Shown here one piece after another: positions 1 to 11,600 of a stretch of 64,000 nucleotides of DNA. A program made the position numbers and the translations under genes. The notes under the pieces are model-generated. The model worked only from the letters and a program-made list of their open reading frames with translations, was not told where the DNA came from and searched no databases. Origin of the DNA: Tridacna crocea (taxonomy: Eukaryota; Mollusca; Bivalvia; Cardiida; Cardiidae); assembly GCA_943736015.1 (NCBI GenBank), contig OX031061.1:13153290-13217289 (forward strand), in the 5' to 3' direction. Each line of letters starts with the position of its first letter. The stretch's first letter is position 1.

Positions 1-898
1 TTAGAGAGATGTTCCTTAGGTGACCCTTTCCAAAAAAAACTATTTGCGAAATTTTGATGCATCAAGAATCATGACTGTTGTGAATAGGGGCTACTTGCAC
101 TATACTGAAGAATTGAAGAAATTCTTAAAATTTCTTCTCTGAAATGGCTGGTCAGATTTTGAAATAATTACGCAGAAATGTTTCTTGGGTGACCCATTTT
201 GCAACGTGTTCAAGAAATTTTGATCCATCGAGAAATGTGGCTCTGATGCCTGTGGGCTATTTATATTTTAAGGACATGAAGAAATTCTTAAAAATTCTTC
301 TTATCTGAAACCGCTGGTCAGATTTCAAAATAATTTCACAGCAATGTTCCTTGGTTGACTCTTTTCAAAAAGTGTTTCTAAAATTGTGATCTGTCAAGAA
401 ACATGACTCTGGTAAGGGGGGCTATTAATAACACTACAGGGACATGAAGAGAAATTTGTTGATTCTTCTTCTCTAGAATGGCTGGTCATATTTTGAAATA
501 ATTTCACAGAAATGTTCCTAAGGTGACCCTTTCAAAATATGTTAGGGAAATGTTTATCCATTGAAAATAACAGCCAATTGTTGGCACCTACATGTGGTGC
601 TCTTGTTCGACTTCCGTCTTTAGTCACTATTGAGCTTGTGCTTTCCTTCAAGAAATTGTCCTTGGGTAATCAATCCAAAAAATTATTTGCAGAATTCTGA
701 TTGATAAAAATCATTGCTGTAGTGACGATTGCAGGGGTGGTGACAGATTTTGAAATGACTTTTACAGGTGACCTTATCAAAATTGCTTGGCAGAATAATG
801 ATTTGTTTCCAAAGTTTCAATACCTCAAAAACACTTGGCTATGGTCCTCTCAAAAATATAGGTGAGTGATCCAGGGCCGCTTTTGCACTTTTGTTTAT
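1..898 (+). repeat. Tandem-cored interspersed element, left end cut by window
   Basis: About 160-bp imperfect units, each with a CTCTGAAATGGCTGGTCAG-like core (near 137, 299 and 467) and a GTTCCTTGGGTGACCC-like segment. The element ends with a TTTGCACTTTTGTTTA tail near 880-895, which resembles the GGGCC...GGCCCTCTTGTT tails of complete copies. No gene is visible here. Confidence 0.6.
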
Positions 899-1017
899 AA
901 TATCTTGCCAGAGTCAGCTTTCATAAAAAGATATCATATTTTAGAAAAACCTTTTTTGTGCTCTAGAGACTTAACTTTAGTCAAATGGTTATAAAAATGG
1001 ACCAGAGTTTGCCCCTT

Positions 1018-1246
1018 TTAACTCGTTACCAAACAACAATATTTTAGACTTGTCAAAATCAAAAGTATTTGCAGACGACAAAATAAAAGTGACTGAAAAT
1101 ATGAAATTTGTTTTGAGAGGGGTAGAAAACATTTTGGGAAAAGGAGAAAATGCTGGTTAGCAGCATTTTCTCCTTTTCCCACAATGTTTTCTAAGGCTTC
1201 TTCCTTCAGGGTCGTTAAAAGTAGGGATTGTGTGGTAATGGGTTAA
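1018..1246 (+). mobile_element. TTAA-flanked hairpin MITE, copy 1
   Basis: A non-autonomous element of about 229 bp with TTAA at both ends and inverted termini (TTAACTCGTTACC / GGTAATGGGTTAA). A central near-perfect hairpin reads GAAAATGCTGGTTAGCAGCATTTTC within AAAACATT...AATGTTTT arms. TTAA plus CCC-like termini suggests a piggyBac-type origin; this is inference. About 20 more copies lie in the window. The interval 1247-1763 holds a short TACTGGAATCAGCCTGTCTGTCC repeat head near 1540 and no supported gene. Confidence 0.75.
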
Positions 1247-1763
1247 ACAAACTATTACTTGAAAAACTTAAAGGGGTAAAAAAAACTAGGTCAGAGGATA
1301 AACTTAAAGGACAACCTAACATTTGCCCAAGTTAACAGTATTATTTCCCCAAAATTTGCCCCTGAAATCTTGGGAGATATTTTTTATCTTGAGTAAAAAT
1401 ATACACAATTAGTGATATTAATTCATACCTATGGTGCAATCATGAATGTTGGTTACTTTTGGAATAGGTCAAAAAGTTCAATCTGGGAAAAGCTTTTTAT
1501 GAATTACAGAGTTAAAGTTTCAGTCGTATATTTATACTGGAATCAGCCTGTCTGTCCATGTGTTCGTAAATCGGTATGTCCTTCTGTGTACAAAATACTA
1601 GTAATTTTGTGTTGCAAACTCCTCTTACAGTTTTTCTTCAATTGTATTGAAACTTTGCACATATATTAATCATATATTGAAGATTTGCAAGACGCAATTT
1701 TCTAGTGTTAACTCTTTCTGGTTGAGGAATTATCTCCCCTTGAACTTGACACTTTTTTCTGTA

Positions 1764-1980
1764 TTAACTAACAACCACATGACAAAATTTTAGGCTTGTC
1801 CAAATAGAAAGCATTAGCAGACGACAAAATAACAGCGACTGAAAATTTGAAAAAGTAGAAAACATTGTAGAAAAAGGAGAAAATGCTGGTTACCAGCATA
1901 TAGTCCTTTTCCCCACAATGTTTTCTAAAGGCTTCTTTCTCAGGGTTGTCAAAAGTAGGGATTGTGTGGTAATGGGTTAA
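1764..1980 (+). mobile_element. TTAA-flanked hairpin MITE, copy 2
   Basis: Same family and orientation as 1018-1246: TTAAC at the left, the ACAAAATTTTAGGCTTGTCC block, the hairpin TGCTGGTTACCAGCA at about 1882, and GTGTGGTAATGGGTTAA at the right end. It is followed directly by a GTGACAGCTCTAGTTA tail of another repeat family. Confidence 0.75.
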
Positions 1981-2290
1981 TTCACATTTAGTGACAGCTC
2001 TAGTTATAAAATATGGTAGTAATGATTGTCAAGATAACACTTCTGACAAAGTTTGGATATTAAATTAGTCAAAGATTTTGTTGTTTTTGAAAGGGTTTAA
2101 AGAGACCTTTAATGGTCATGAAACTTTTTGAAAGAAATTATTGTTCTCTCTGTGATACAGAGACTCAGTTGAACAATGAAGGGTCGTCGGTTATCTCTTG
2201 CTTATTGATGATAGTACTTGAATCCTTGACAATGCTTCAGCACATGAACCCGAGGTGATCAAGGGTCAACTCTATATCGAGCAATTTGTA

Positions 2291-2432
2291 ACTATTTACC
2301 AATTGACAAAATTCAAGACTGATCCAAACTGAAAGCATTTGCAAATGACAGTATAGATATTACTGCAATTTGATGGTCATGTTTTGAGAGGTAGAAAACA
2401 TTGAGGGAAAAAGGAGAAAATGCTGATTACTT
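2291..2432 (+). mobile_element. Truncated hairpin MITE next to exon 1
   Basis: The left arm only: TTTACCAATTGACAAAATTC through AAGGAGAAAATGCTGATTAC. The right half of the hairpin is missing. It ends about 70 bp before the exon at 2500, so the polypyrimidine region of that exon borders MITE sequence. Confidence 0.6.
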
Positions 2433-2499
2433 AAATAATTTTGAAATTGGTTCAACCATTCAAACAGAAAAATAAACCAATAAAGTATTGTATTTTCAG

Positions 2500-2939
2500 G
2501 TATGAGCTGTCGATAGCTGTTATCTTTTTTTTAGTCAGTGTTATGGTGGCTTTTTCTATCTCAAGTCCAAATCAAGAGCTAAAAGAGCTAAAAGAGAGGC
2601 TAGACAAATTGCAGAAAGGCGACGACTCAGTGGATATGAAAGATATTCCAAACATCAAGCAGGAACTAAGGAAATACTATGAAGAAGTAAATTATTTCAC
2701 TCAGTCCTTGAAGTCAGAAATTGGTGATTTACGAGAAGACTTAAACTACATGTATAAGGTTGCCCAAAACAAACAAATACAGGACAAGTTGGAAATGCTA
2801 AAAGAGCACCATGAAAATCAAGCTCAGGAAATGACCGGAATTATGGCAGAATTGAAGTCCAAAATGAAAGAGCTGTCAGAGAAAGTTCAAGATCTTGGGA
2901 AAGATATCAGTCAAGTACAAGGCTACTTGGTAGCACATG
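2500..2939 (+). CDS. Exon 1 (in window) of host gene: membrane segment plus coiled coil
   Basis: Internal exon of an unrecognised gene, bounded by acceptor TATTTTCAG before 2500 and donor ATG|GTAAGT after 2939. The first base is the third base of a split codon and the exon ends on the first base of one (phase 1), so an upstream exon is needed; I could not find it between 1 and 2499. Counting the Tyr encoded at 2501 as residue 1, residues 2-21 are a hydrophobic membrane segment rich in Ile, Val and Phe. From about residue 26 the protein is highly charged with heptad-like Leu/Ile/Met spacing (QELKELKERLDKLQK and onward), which predicts a long coiled coil. The phase-1 end joins in frame to the exon at 10217, giving Gly147. 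The reading frame runs open upstream through the acceptor without an ATG, so I place the exon start at the splice site rather than at a translation start. Function is unknown. Confidence 0.82.
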
Positions 2940-3004
2940 GTAAGTCTGTAAATGAGCTATGCCCTGTGAAAAAGGGGTTTAATGCATTTCCATGCTCCAT
3001 TAAA

Positions 3005-3214
3005 TTAATCCTTTCCCAAACAAAACCTGGTGAAAGTCTTTGAAAACACTGTGAGAAAAGGAGAAATTGCTGGTAACCAGCAATTTCTCCTTTTCCTACA
3101 GTGTTTTCTAGCCTTTATGAGAACTTTTTGCAATTTTCTCCAAATCTAATATTGTCGTCTGCAAACTCTTTCGGTTTGGAAGGGTCCAAAATTTGTTGTT
3201 TAGGAAAGGGTTAA
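3005..3214 (-). mobile_element. Hairpin MITE copy just inside intron 1
   Basis: TTAA-bounded copy in the reverse orientation (AATCCTTTCCCAAAC ... GGAAAGGGTTAA) with hairpin TTGCTGGTAACCAGCAA. It begins 66 bp after the exon 1 donor. Confidence 0.75.
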
Positions 3215-3243
3215 GCAAGTCATCGCATATTAATCATGGACCC

Positions 3244-3472
3244 TTAACCCTTTCCCAAACAATCCCTGGTTTTTATGGGTCTAGAATAGTAGCCTTTTGA
3301 AAACATTGTGGAAAAAGAAGACAATGCTGGTAACCAGCATTTTCTTCTTTTCCCACAATGTTTTCTACCCTGCCATAGACAGAAATCATCTTTTCAACAG
3401 GAATTGAATTGTTGTCTGCAAATGCTTTCAATTTGGTCTAGTCCAAAAATTTGTCGTTTGGGAAAGGGTTAA
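3244..3472 (-). mobile_element. Hairpin MITE copy
   Basis: Full-length copy, TTAACCCTTTCCCAAAC to GGGAAAGGGTTAA, with hairpin ATGCTGGTAACCAGCAT. It is the second of three head-to-tail copies following exon 1. Confidence 0.78.
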
Positions 3473-3518
3473 AGTCAGCTTTGTCTCACAACTAGCTGAA
3501 TCATAAGTAAACTGGTTC

Positions 3519-3748
3519 TTAACTCTTTACCACACAATCCCGACTTTTAATGACTCTGAGAAAGAAGCCTGTAGAAAACATTGCGAAAAGGAGTAGATGC
3601 TGGTAACTAGCATTTTCTCTCTTTCCCACAATATTATCTACTCTATCAAAGTAAGTAATCATCACATTAGCAAGATTTAATTTGTTGTTGTCTGCAGATA
3701 CTCTAAATTTGGGCCAGTCCAAAAATTTGTTGTTTGGTAAAGGGTTAA
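3519..3748 (-). mobile_element. Hairpin MITE copy
   Basis: Full-length copy, TTAACTCTTTACCACAC to GGTAAAGGGTTAA, with hairpin ATGCTGGTAACTAGCAT. It is the third in a row after exon 1. The interval 3749-4106 holds a poly-T run at 3850-3868 and nothing else I recognise. Confidence 0.78.
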
Positions 3749-4106
3749 CCTGCAGAAAAAGTGACCAACAGTGAAATGTTTGTGCACGCTGAGCTGGGTC
3801 AATACATTTTGCAAATATATAATTCCTCTTTTAACAGAACATGGCTTAGTTTTTTTTTTTTTTTTTTTACAATTGTAGTTTGTACAATTGATTCTTATCA
3901 TCAGTCACTGTGACAAGAAAGGACAAGTTTTTTAATCATAAAAACAGCAAATAAACCCAAAGTAAAGCAGACATTGTAGATCAAAGATAAGGCTGCATAT
4001 TTTGTGCGGTTAAACCTTGGTTTACACTGGACAAAAAGGAAGCTTTAGTGGTGAAAGCTGCTTCAATAAATGCAGAAATAGACTGGTGCTCAGTGATAAG
4101 AAGTTT

Positions 4107-4238
4107 TACTCTTTACCAAACGACAAATGTTCAAATTGAAAGCATTTGCAGACGAAAAGTATATTATTCAAAATTTAAAATTTGTTGTTGGATGTTTAGA
4201 AAAAAAATTGGAAAAGGAGAAAATTATGTCCACCAGTT
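4107..4238 (+). mobile_element. Truncated hairpin MITE
   Basis: Left arm from TTTTACTCTTTACCAAACG to GGAGAAAATTATG. The element at 4239 starts inside its hairpin position, so the MITE is older than its neighbour. Confidence 0.55.
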
Positions 4239-6038
4239 TTTTAGCTCACCTGAGCATGAAGTACTCATGGTGAGCTATTGTGATCATGCTGTATCCATCG
4301 TCCGTCATCAACTCTTTACCTTGTGTACGCTAGAGGCCACATTTTCAGTCCGATACTCATGAAAATTGGTCAGGATGTTTGCCTCCATGAAATCTCACAC
4401 AAGTTTGAAAATGTCGGGTCAAAACTAGGTCACTAGGTCAAATCTTAGAAAAACCTTGTGTACGCTCTAGAGGCCACATTTTCAGTCGGATCAGGATGTT
4501 TGTCTGGATGATATCTCGGACGAGTTCGAAAATTGATCATGTGGGGTCAAAAACTGGGTCACTAGATCAAATTTTAGAAAAACCTTGTGTAGACTGTACG
4601 CTCTAGAGGCCACATTTTCAGTTGGATACTCATGAAAGTTGATTAGGATGTTTACCTCGATGATATCTCGGACGAGTTTGAAAATCGGTCATGTCGGGTC
4701 AAAATCTAGGTCACTAGGTCAAATCTTAGAAAAACCTTGTTTAGGCTCTAGAGGCCAAATTTTCAGTCCAAAACTCTTAGAAGTTCTTCAGAATGTTTGT
4801 CCTGATGATATCTCAGACAAATTTGAAAATGGGTCATGTCTGGTCAAAAACTAGGTCACTAGGTCAAAATTTAGAAAAACCTGGTATATGCTCTAGAGGC
4901 CACATTATCAGTCCGATACTCATAAAAGTTGGTCAGGATGTTTGTCTGGATAATATCTTAGGACGAGTTTGAAAATGGGTCATTTGGGTCACAAAATAGG
5001 TCACTAGGTCAAATCTTAGAAAAACATTGTGTTAGCTCTTAAGGCCACATTTTCAGTCGGATACTCATGAAAATTTGTCAGGATGTTTGCCTGGATATCT
5101 CGGACAAGAATGAAAATGGGCCATGTAGGGTCAAAAACTAGGTCACTAGGTCAAATTTTAGAAAAATGTTGTGTACCCTCTAGAGGCCAGATTTTCAGTC
5201 CAAAACTCTTAAAAGTTGGCCAGAATGTTTGTCTTGATAATATCTTGGACAAGTTCGAAAATGGATGATGTGGGGTCAAAAAAAAGGTCACTAGATCAAA
5301 TCTTTGAAAAACCTTGTGTACGCTCTAGAGGCCACATTTTCAGTCCAAAACTTTTGAAAGTTGGTCAGAATATTTGCCTTCATGATACCTTGAAGGAGTT
5401 TGAAAATGGGTCATGTGGAGTCAAAAACTAGGTCACTAGGTCAAATGTTAGAAAAACCTTTTGTAGGCTCTAGAGGCCACATTTTTAGTCCAAAACTCTT
5501 GTAAGTTGGTCAGAATGTTTGCCTTGATGATATATTAGACGAGTTTAAAAAAGGTCATTGGGAGTTAAAAAACTAGGTCACCAGGTCAAATCTTAGAAAA
5601 ACCTTGTATATGCTCCGGATGCCACATTTTCAGTCCAACACTCTTTAAAATTAGTAAGAATGTTTGTCTTAGATGAGTTTGAAAATAGCTCATGTTGGAT
5701 CAAAAACTGGGTCAGTAGGTCAAATGTTATAAACACCTTCATTTTCAGTCTGATACTCCTAAAACTTGTTCATAATATTTGTCCTGGTGATACCTTGAAT
5801 GAGTTTGAAAATGGGTCATGTGGAGTCAAAAACTAGATCAATGGGTCAAATATTAGAAAAACTTTGTGTACACTCTAGAGGCTACATTTTCTACCTGATA
5901 CTCTTCAGACTTGGTCAGAATGTTTGTTTTGGTGATGTCTCAAAAGAGTTTGATAATGGGTAATTGTTGGGTCCAAAACTAGGTCACTCGGTGAAATCTT
6001 AGAAAAACCTTTTGTACGCCTGTGCAGACTGAGAAGCT
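4239..6038 (+). repeat. Tandem-cored element with about 140-bp units
   Basis: The head reads TTTAGCTCACCTGAGCATGA and then CGTCCGTC. A long array follows, with imperfect units of about 140-150 bp carrying GGTCACTAGGTCAAATC, TTAGAAAAACCTTGTGTA, CTCTAGAGGCCACATTTTC and a GATGATATCTCGGACGAGTT block. About a dozen units are visible. The hairpin head and palindromic tail seen in other copies suggest a Helitron/HINE-like element; this is inference. The short open frames here come from the repeat. Confidence 0.75.
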
Positions 6039-6250
6039 TTAACCCATTACCAAACGACAAAATTTTAGGTTTGTCCAAACTGAAAGGAATTGCAGACGAA
6101 AAAAAAGTGAAAATTTTAAATTTGTTTTGTGAAGGGTAGAAAACATTGCGGGAAAAGGAGAAAATGCTGGTTACCAGCATTTTTTTCCTTTTCCCACAAT
6201 GTTTTCTAAAGGCTTCTCTTAGGGGTGTCAGTAGTAGCGTAATAGGTCAA
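6039..6250 (+). mobile_element. Hairpin MITE copy
   Basis: Runs from TTAACCCATTACCAAACG through hairpin ATGCTGGTTACCAGCAT to GTAATAGGTCAA. It cuts the array at 4239-6038, whose tail is missing. Confidence 0.72.
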
Positions 6251-6549
6251 ACCCCCTTTCCCCAGGCATGGCTCATACTGTTATGTATAAGTTCAAGTTA
6301 AAACATTAGTCATCTCCATTGAAGCTTTTTCCTTGAGTATAAAGTTACTGTTTGTGACAGTTCAAGTTGCGCTCGCCTGTTATCAAAGAAAACTAAAGGT
6401 ACTGCTTTAGCTCTGTTTTTGCATGCATTTTGCAATTTTCTGCAGTTAGGGGCAAAAGGGGTTACTGCATCTTTATGATGCATGATAGCATGCTAGTCAT
6501 TGCAAAATTATGGATACTTAAAATCTTTTTTATATAAGAATTGACTGGA

Positions 6550-9300
6550 TCATGATGTAGAATGGTCCTTTGATGTGGAAAAAATCAACCAATAGCAAAG
6601 TATTTCCATCCAGATTAGCCTGGAGAGACCCTTCATGGATTGTTTTCTTCAACAGAACATGGTACAAATATGTAACAATTTTTCTTGTATGAGCATGTTT
6701 TTTCTGTCCAGCACATTTTGTTACATCACCTTGGTGTACAACTTTTTTTATTTAAATATTAAAGATACATTGTTTTACTTAATTTATACTAACATGACAA
6801 GTTTTATTAAATTGATAAGTGTTTCCAAAGTAATATTAAGAAATCTAAAGCAGTTTCAAAGTTATAAACATTTTAACTTCGACATCATTTGTGATGTAAC
6901 TTTGGACAGAATGCACAAAACGCATTCAAATAAGAATAAAAATAAGTTCATTTTCCACTACCTGTGAATGTTCTGTTAATGAAGCAGTGGTATTTCAATA
7001 CTGTGAGGTAATATTTACATTTTACATAAAACTAATGATCCTTTTTGCCGAATATGTTGGTGATGTAACAGGACACATAATTGGCAAAACCTTGTTGGTC
7101 AATTTTGTATTTTGAACAAAATATGAATAGATTGTTAAATATTCTTCAAATTTTAGAATGTATTGAATTTATAAGCATATAGAAAATAAAATTGGGGGTA
7201 TTTCTGGGACAAAATACATTATTAAAAAAATTTAGTGATGTAACAATGGACACAGAATTATAATGTTGGTATAAAAAGTCATCAGAAACCAGAATTTTGT
7301 GCTTACATATGGCTCCTTATCAGATAAATGTAAAAAATTTAATGTCTGCGAAATGAAAAAATAAACATAACTCAGCTGTTTTTTTTTTTTGTTTTTATGA
7401 TAGAATGATTGTAACAAATGTAACCTAAATCTGAAAATACCTCCCAGTAAGGCCAAAGAAAAAAACATTTTAATTCTCATCCAGATTTTGATAAATTATG
7501 GGACGGATACCTGTGTTTTATCTTTTGGCAGTATTGGACAGTCAAACTTAAAAAGCGCTTCTTCAATTGGATTATTCAGACAAAGTACATAAAATTAACA
7601 ACTTCATCATTTAAAATGTTTAAATAGTTCATTCACTACAGCTCATATACTGGTTAACAGTATATGCATATTTTAGGCTTAGGTTTACTTTTATTCAGTA
7701 AAGATTTTGGGCAGGAACTTTGTGGATAAGAATCTAAAATATTTTTCTCCAGCCTGAGAAACTGGTTAGCCAGGCAATTATAGTGCATTGGACCTGGGGG
7801 CTCTCCATAGCAGTTGCACAGACAAAATCGTATCTATTGTCTCAGTTTATAGCTACTAAAACACATACTGTATATGTATTTTAACCAAATTTATAACTGA
7901 TAAAACATTGACAGTAAAATTTCAGATATTTCATCACAAGTTTGCAGTTACTTTAAGTCTTCCGCCTAAAAAGAGAATAAATAAAGAAGCATGAGAAATT
8001 TTGGTGATACACATAACAACTGGCATTTTAAGTGAATTTAAAAAAAAAAAGAATTTTCAGAATTGCTGAACTGCAATCAATAAAAAGAATCTATAAATAA
8101 TTTTAAGGTAATTATTTTATTTTGAAGATGGTGTTCTTTGAAATATTTCATATTTCAATCCATGATGTAACATTGACAACAAACAAAGCTGAAACACTTG
8201 GATGTCCAAATGACATCTTAGCATAAATATCCTCATTTTGGGATAAATGGCCTGCAATAAAACTCAGTAACCAACTCTGGATATACTCAGTCTGATTTAA
8301 AGCAGGTATGCATGTGTAATTTACTGGCTGTTCAGTTTCACGGAAGTTATCTATCAAATTGAAAAAAAGTCATTAGAACAGTTGAGGGTGGGGTACTTTT
8401 CGCCCTGCTAACGTCATTTTTCCTTTCACTATAAACGGCAAATTCATTCAAGTGCAAAAACCTCCATCTATTAAACTAACAATATCTTATCTTCATTCCT
8501 TCAGAAAAATATTAAAAAAAAAAAAAAAATACAGCTTTTCTTTGCAACTGGGGATGTAACAATTCTAAACACTTACCCCATTGTCACTTTCGGTTCTGTC
8601 ATTTTTCCTGCTGTGTCGCATATGCCTTCTAAAATTAATATCAATGGCTTACATCACTGATGAATTATGCAACATATTTTACAAATCTTGTAATATTATC
8701 GTTTTATTGATTTCCTTCTTTGAAAAAATTCTAGGGACGTAACATTTATGGACATGGTTTCCATACCGTATTTTGCCGATGCAATTATTTATGGCGTTAG
8801 CAGCATTGATTAATTCCTAGGTGTTTCGTACCACCGGCATTGAACCTATGTTCTAGCATGTTTTCAAAGAAAAAATGATTTTATAGGCATTTTGCCATGT
8901 CGTAACCATTGGACACGAATAGTTACATCCCAAACCCTAATTATTAAATGATATTTTCTAAATATTAGTGAAGTGTTTGGCATTTTGAAAGTTAGAATCT
9001 GAAAAAATTACCTACATGTATCTTTGAAATACTCAAAGGGTAGATATGAAGGACAACTCATCAGATTGATGTAAAAGACATCGAATTTTCCATTGGTTCA
9101 AAACGTTTTTGTTTTCTGTCCAAGATTCAGGATATATATTGAAAGATTTCTTCGCAAAAAAATGCTTAGAACTAAATATTTTTAACATTATTAATGTAAG
9201 ATTTATTAATCTTCCAGTACATGTTACCTTTGGTATTGTCATGTAAACAAGAAAGGAAATATTTGAGTCTTTTGGGATGTAACCAAAAAATGCAGGACAG
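6550..9300. repeat. Degenerate dispersed motif GATGTAAC...GGACA
   Basis: This AT-rich intron segment has no supported gene, but GATGTAAC followed by a GGACA or similar recurs near 6893, 7063, 7233, 8162, 8552, 8733 (GACGTAAC), 8893 and 9275. A weaker ATGTAACC lies near 7420. Several spacings are 165-185 bp or about twice that, as expected for a decayed tandem array. Confidence 0.4.
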
Positions 9301-9415
9301 AAAAAACATGCTCATATATTTGTCATTGGTAAAGAGATTTACTCTTAAGAAAGGCTAGTTGGTCAATATCAAACAGGGACCTCATACAATTATAAAATAT
9401 TACCCTGAAATAATT

Positions 9416-10113
9416 ATACCCCCCAAAACTCTGTTTGGGGAGTATGTAGGAGTCAGCTTGTTGGTCGGTCGGTCTGTAGCTTTTTGTCTGCTCTATTTCT
9501 CATAAACTATTAAACGAATTTTATTCAAACTTCACAAGTAAACTCAGTATCAAGCAGAGATGTGCATATGAAATATTTGTTATGGTTCATTGATTTTTCA
9601 CTGAGTTATGGCCCTTTCATGAAATTTCTTGTCTGCCCTTTTTCTCATCAACTATTGGACAGATTTGGTTCAAACTACACAAATAGACTCAGTATCAAGC
9701 AGAGAGTGCATATCCTATTTTGGTTATGGTTTATTTAGGTTTCATGGAGTTACGGCCCTTTGATGATTCTGAACAAATTTCTTTCAAACTTCATGGATAG
9801 ACTTTGCACTCAGCAAAGATATGCATATCATAAATTGTTCTTAGTTAATTAAATAAAATTTCCAAGAGCTTAGCCCTTTTTTGTCGTTCTCTTTATGACG
9901 GTGCCCTTGCTGAATTGATGAAAATAAATTACACTTTTGAGAGAATACTTTTAACATAGCTTCAAGAAGCCATTGCAGGATATTCATCACCTTCAGTGAT
10001 AGCTCTGGTATAATTGACTCTCCAGTCACTTATTTTGCATTCCTGTGACATTAATCTGTTTTGTGACAAGGAGCTGTTAGGGGATATGATCACGTTTAGT
10101 GATAGCTCTAGTT
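9416..10113 (+). repeat. Interspersed element with CCCCaaaa/ttttGGGG head
   Basis: Starts with the small hairpin CCCCCCAAAACTCTGTTTGGGG-like block at 9419, then GTCGGTCGGTCTG. Repeated units follow with TTTCTCATCAACTATTGGAC and CAAACT[TA]CACAAGTAGACTC (near 9495, 9645 and 9770). The likely end is TTTAGTGATAGCTCTAGTT at 10,095-10,113. Similar tails occur at 1981 and 43,115. Confidence 0.55.
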
Positions 10114-10216
10114 TTGACACAATTAGTGACCCTTTCTTCAACTAAGAGTCTTTTCTAAAAACCCACCCTTGACTATGTCTTAACACCTGCATATGTCTCT
10201 GTTGTTGTACTTACAG

Positions 10217-10471
10217 GCAAAGCAGTTGATACTTTAAAACTCCAACAAGGCACCATGAGGGAAGATACAGAAAAAAATAATCATACCATAGAAGGCATAC
10301 AGTCAGACCTGATTATTTACCAGAATGATATTAAAAACAATTTTTTTGAAATCCAGGCAAAGATGGCACAAGCTGACAAAGCTCAGAAAGAATTTGAGGA
10401 GCAAACATCAGGAAAATTTCAAAAACATGACCAAGAATTAGATACTGTTTTTGACAATTTAATTCACAAGA
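10217..10471 (+). CDS. Exon 2 of host gene: coiled-coil continuation
   Basis: A 255-bp phase 1-1 exon between acceptor CTTACAG and donor AAGA|GTAAGT. It encodes residues 148-231 of the visible product, starting KAVDTLKLQQGTMRED. The composition is again rich in Glu, Lys, Gln and Asp with regular hydrophobic spacing, so it continues the coiled coil of the preceding exon. An Asn-His-Thr sequon lies near the start of the exon; if the segment between the two membrane helices is extracellular or luminal, it could be glycosylated, but that is inference. The exon joins in frame to 2939 upstream and to 12092 downstream, where the split codon becomes Lys232. It has no stop in frame. The length is divisible by three, so skipping it would keep the frame and shorten the coiled coil. 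Confidence 0.85.
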
Positions 10472-10749
10472 GTAAGTATGCTGTTCCGTTAAGCCTCAGG
10501 TACAAAAGTGCCGCAAAATGTGCTTTTGTGGCCAGCATAGATCGAGATTATACTGTGCAGATCATGCACTGTCAGAAAGGTTTTGTAGCCGACAGAGTGA
10601 ATATTACCTATTGAAAGGATAGAAATATCGTGAAGAAAAAGAGACATTTTTGTTTACAAAATCGTAGATTATGAAGTAAATGTGGCTTAAAGGAGGAGAA
10701 TAGTTATTAGTATATGAAGCCTTGGGAAAATATTTGGAGAAAAATGCAA

Positions 10750-11180
10750 CAGCATGTCATTTTCCATCAAATCTATCGTAAACCATCTTCAGAACAATAA
10801 AGGCATGGTGCTTTTGGCCAACTTGAACACAAAGTTCTCAAAATTAACTTTAGTGATCATGCCTGGAGGCAATATATTCAATCTGATAGTCTTGAAAGTT
10901 AGACAGAATTTATGCCTTGACATATTCTTGGACACATTGAATATTGGGTCATGTTAGGTCAAATATTAGAAAAACCTTGTTTACACTTTCCAATATCAAT
11001 GAACGCTAGTCAGATAACTTGTTTTGACTTTATCTCTGACAACTTGAAATTGAGTCACAAAGGATAAGAAATTAGGTCACTGTGGAAAATCATAAAACTT
11101 TAATGTTCAAAATTTAGTCATGTGTGCTCTGTTAAGGTCACTATGACAAATATTAGAAAAACTTGGGTACAGTCATACCA
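10750..11180 (+). repeat. Diverged tandem-repeat fragments
   Basis: Two to three decayed units related to the array at 4239-6038 (GGTCATGTTAGGTCAAATAT, TTAGAAAAACCTTGTTTACA near 10,965-10,985). It directly follows the exon 2 donor region. No gene is seen. Confidence 0.5.
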
Positions 11181-11394
11181 CTTAGTTCTTACCTATGAAT
11201 CGGTCTCATGTCTTAGATTTTCTTAGTTCTTTCATAGAACTACTCAATTTTAAGCAACTAATTTGCGACTAGACAAGAATGTGTGAAAAAAGCTCAACAG
11301 CTGTTGATCTAATTTTCGTGTCAATTGGGTGTTTTAAACACAGGTTTTAGTGATCACTGTATGATCTACTATACTAGTAAAGGCTTCCAGGTTA

Positions 11395-11600
11395 CCAGTG
11401 GGTGCGTTCCTTTACATTGTAAAAAACCTGAATTGGTTTCCTGTTAAGAAACAAGTAGAACAAACTATTCTATGTAACATCTTTAAAGTTTATAACCATT
11501 CTTCACCAGAATATTTGAATGAAAAATTTATTCCTCAAAATTCTTTACACAATTATGAAAATTATGAAACTAGATCAAATCTGAAAGAAGGTTTTGTCTT
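11395..11600 (+). pseudogene. LINE reverse-transcriptase C-terminal remnant
   Basis: The frame reads LNWFPVKKQVEQTILCNIFK, then VYNHSSPEYLNEK and ETRSN. This corresponds to the LHWLPV...R-Y/F-K-ILL-YK-SPxYLxxLL...TRS signature near the C-terminus of CR1/Jockey-type LINE proteins. Upstream RT motifs are missing and there is no start, so it is a short dead fragment. It lies in intron 2. The AT-rich stretch to about 11,930 may be its 3' UTR but shows nothing decisive. Confidence 0.6.

Noticed and set aside
2441..2499. Upstream extension of exon 1 as a translation start
   Set aside because: The extension begins with TTG, not ATG, and follows a truncated MITE directly; the TATTTTCAG acceptor explains the exon start better.
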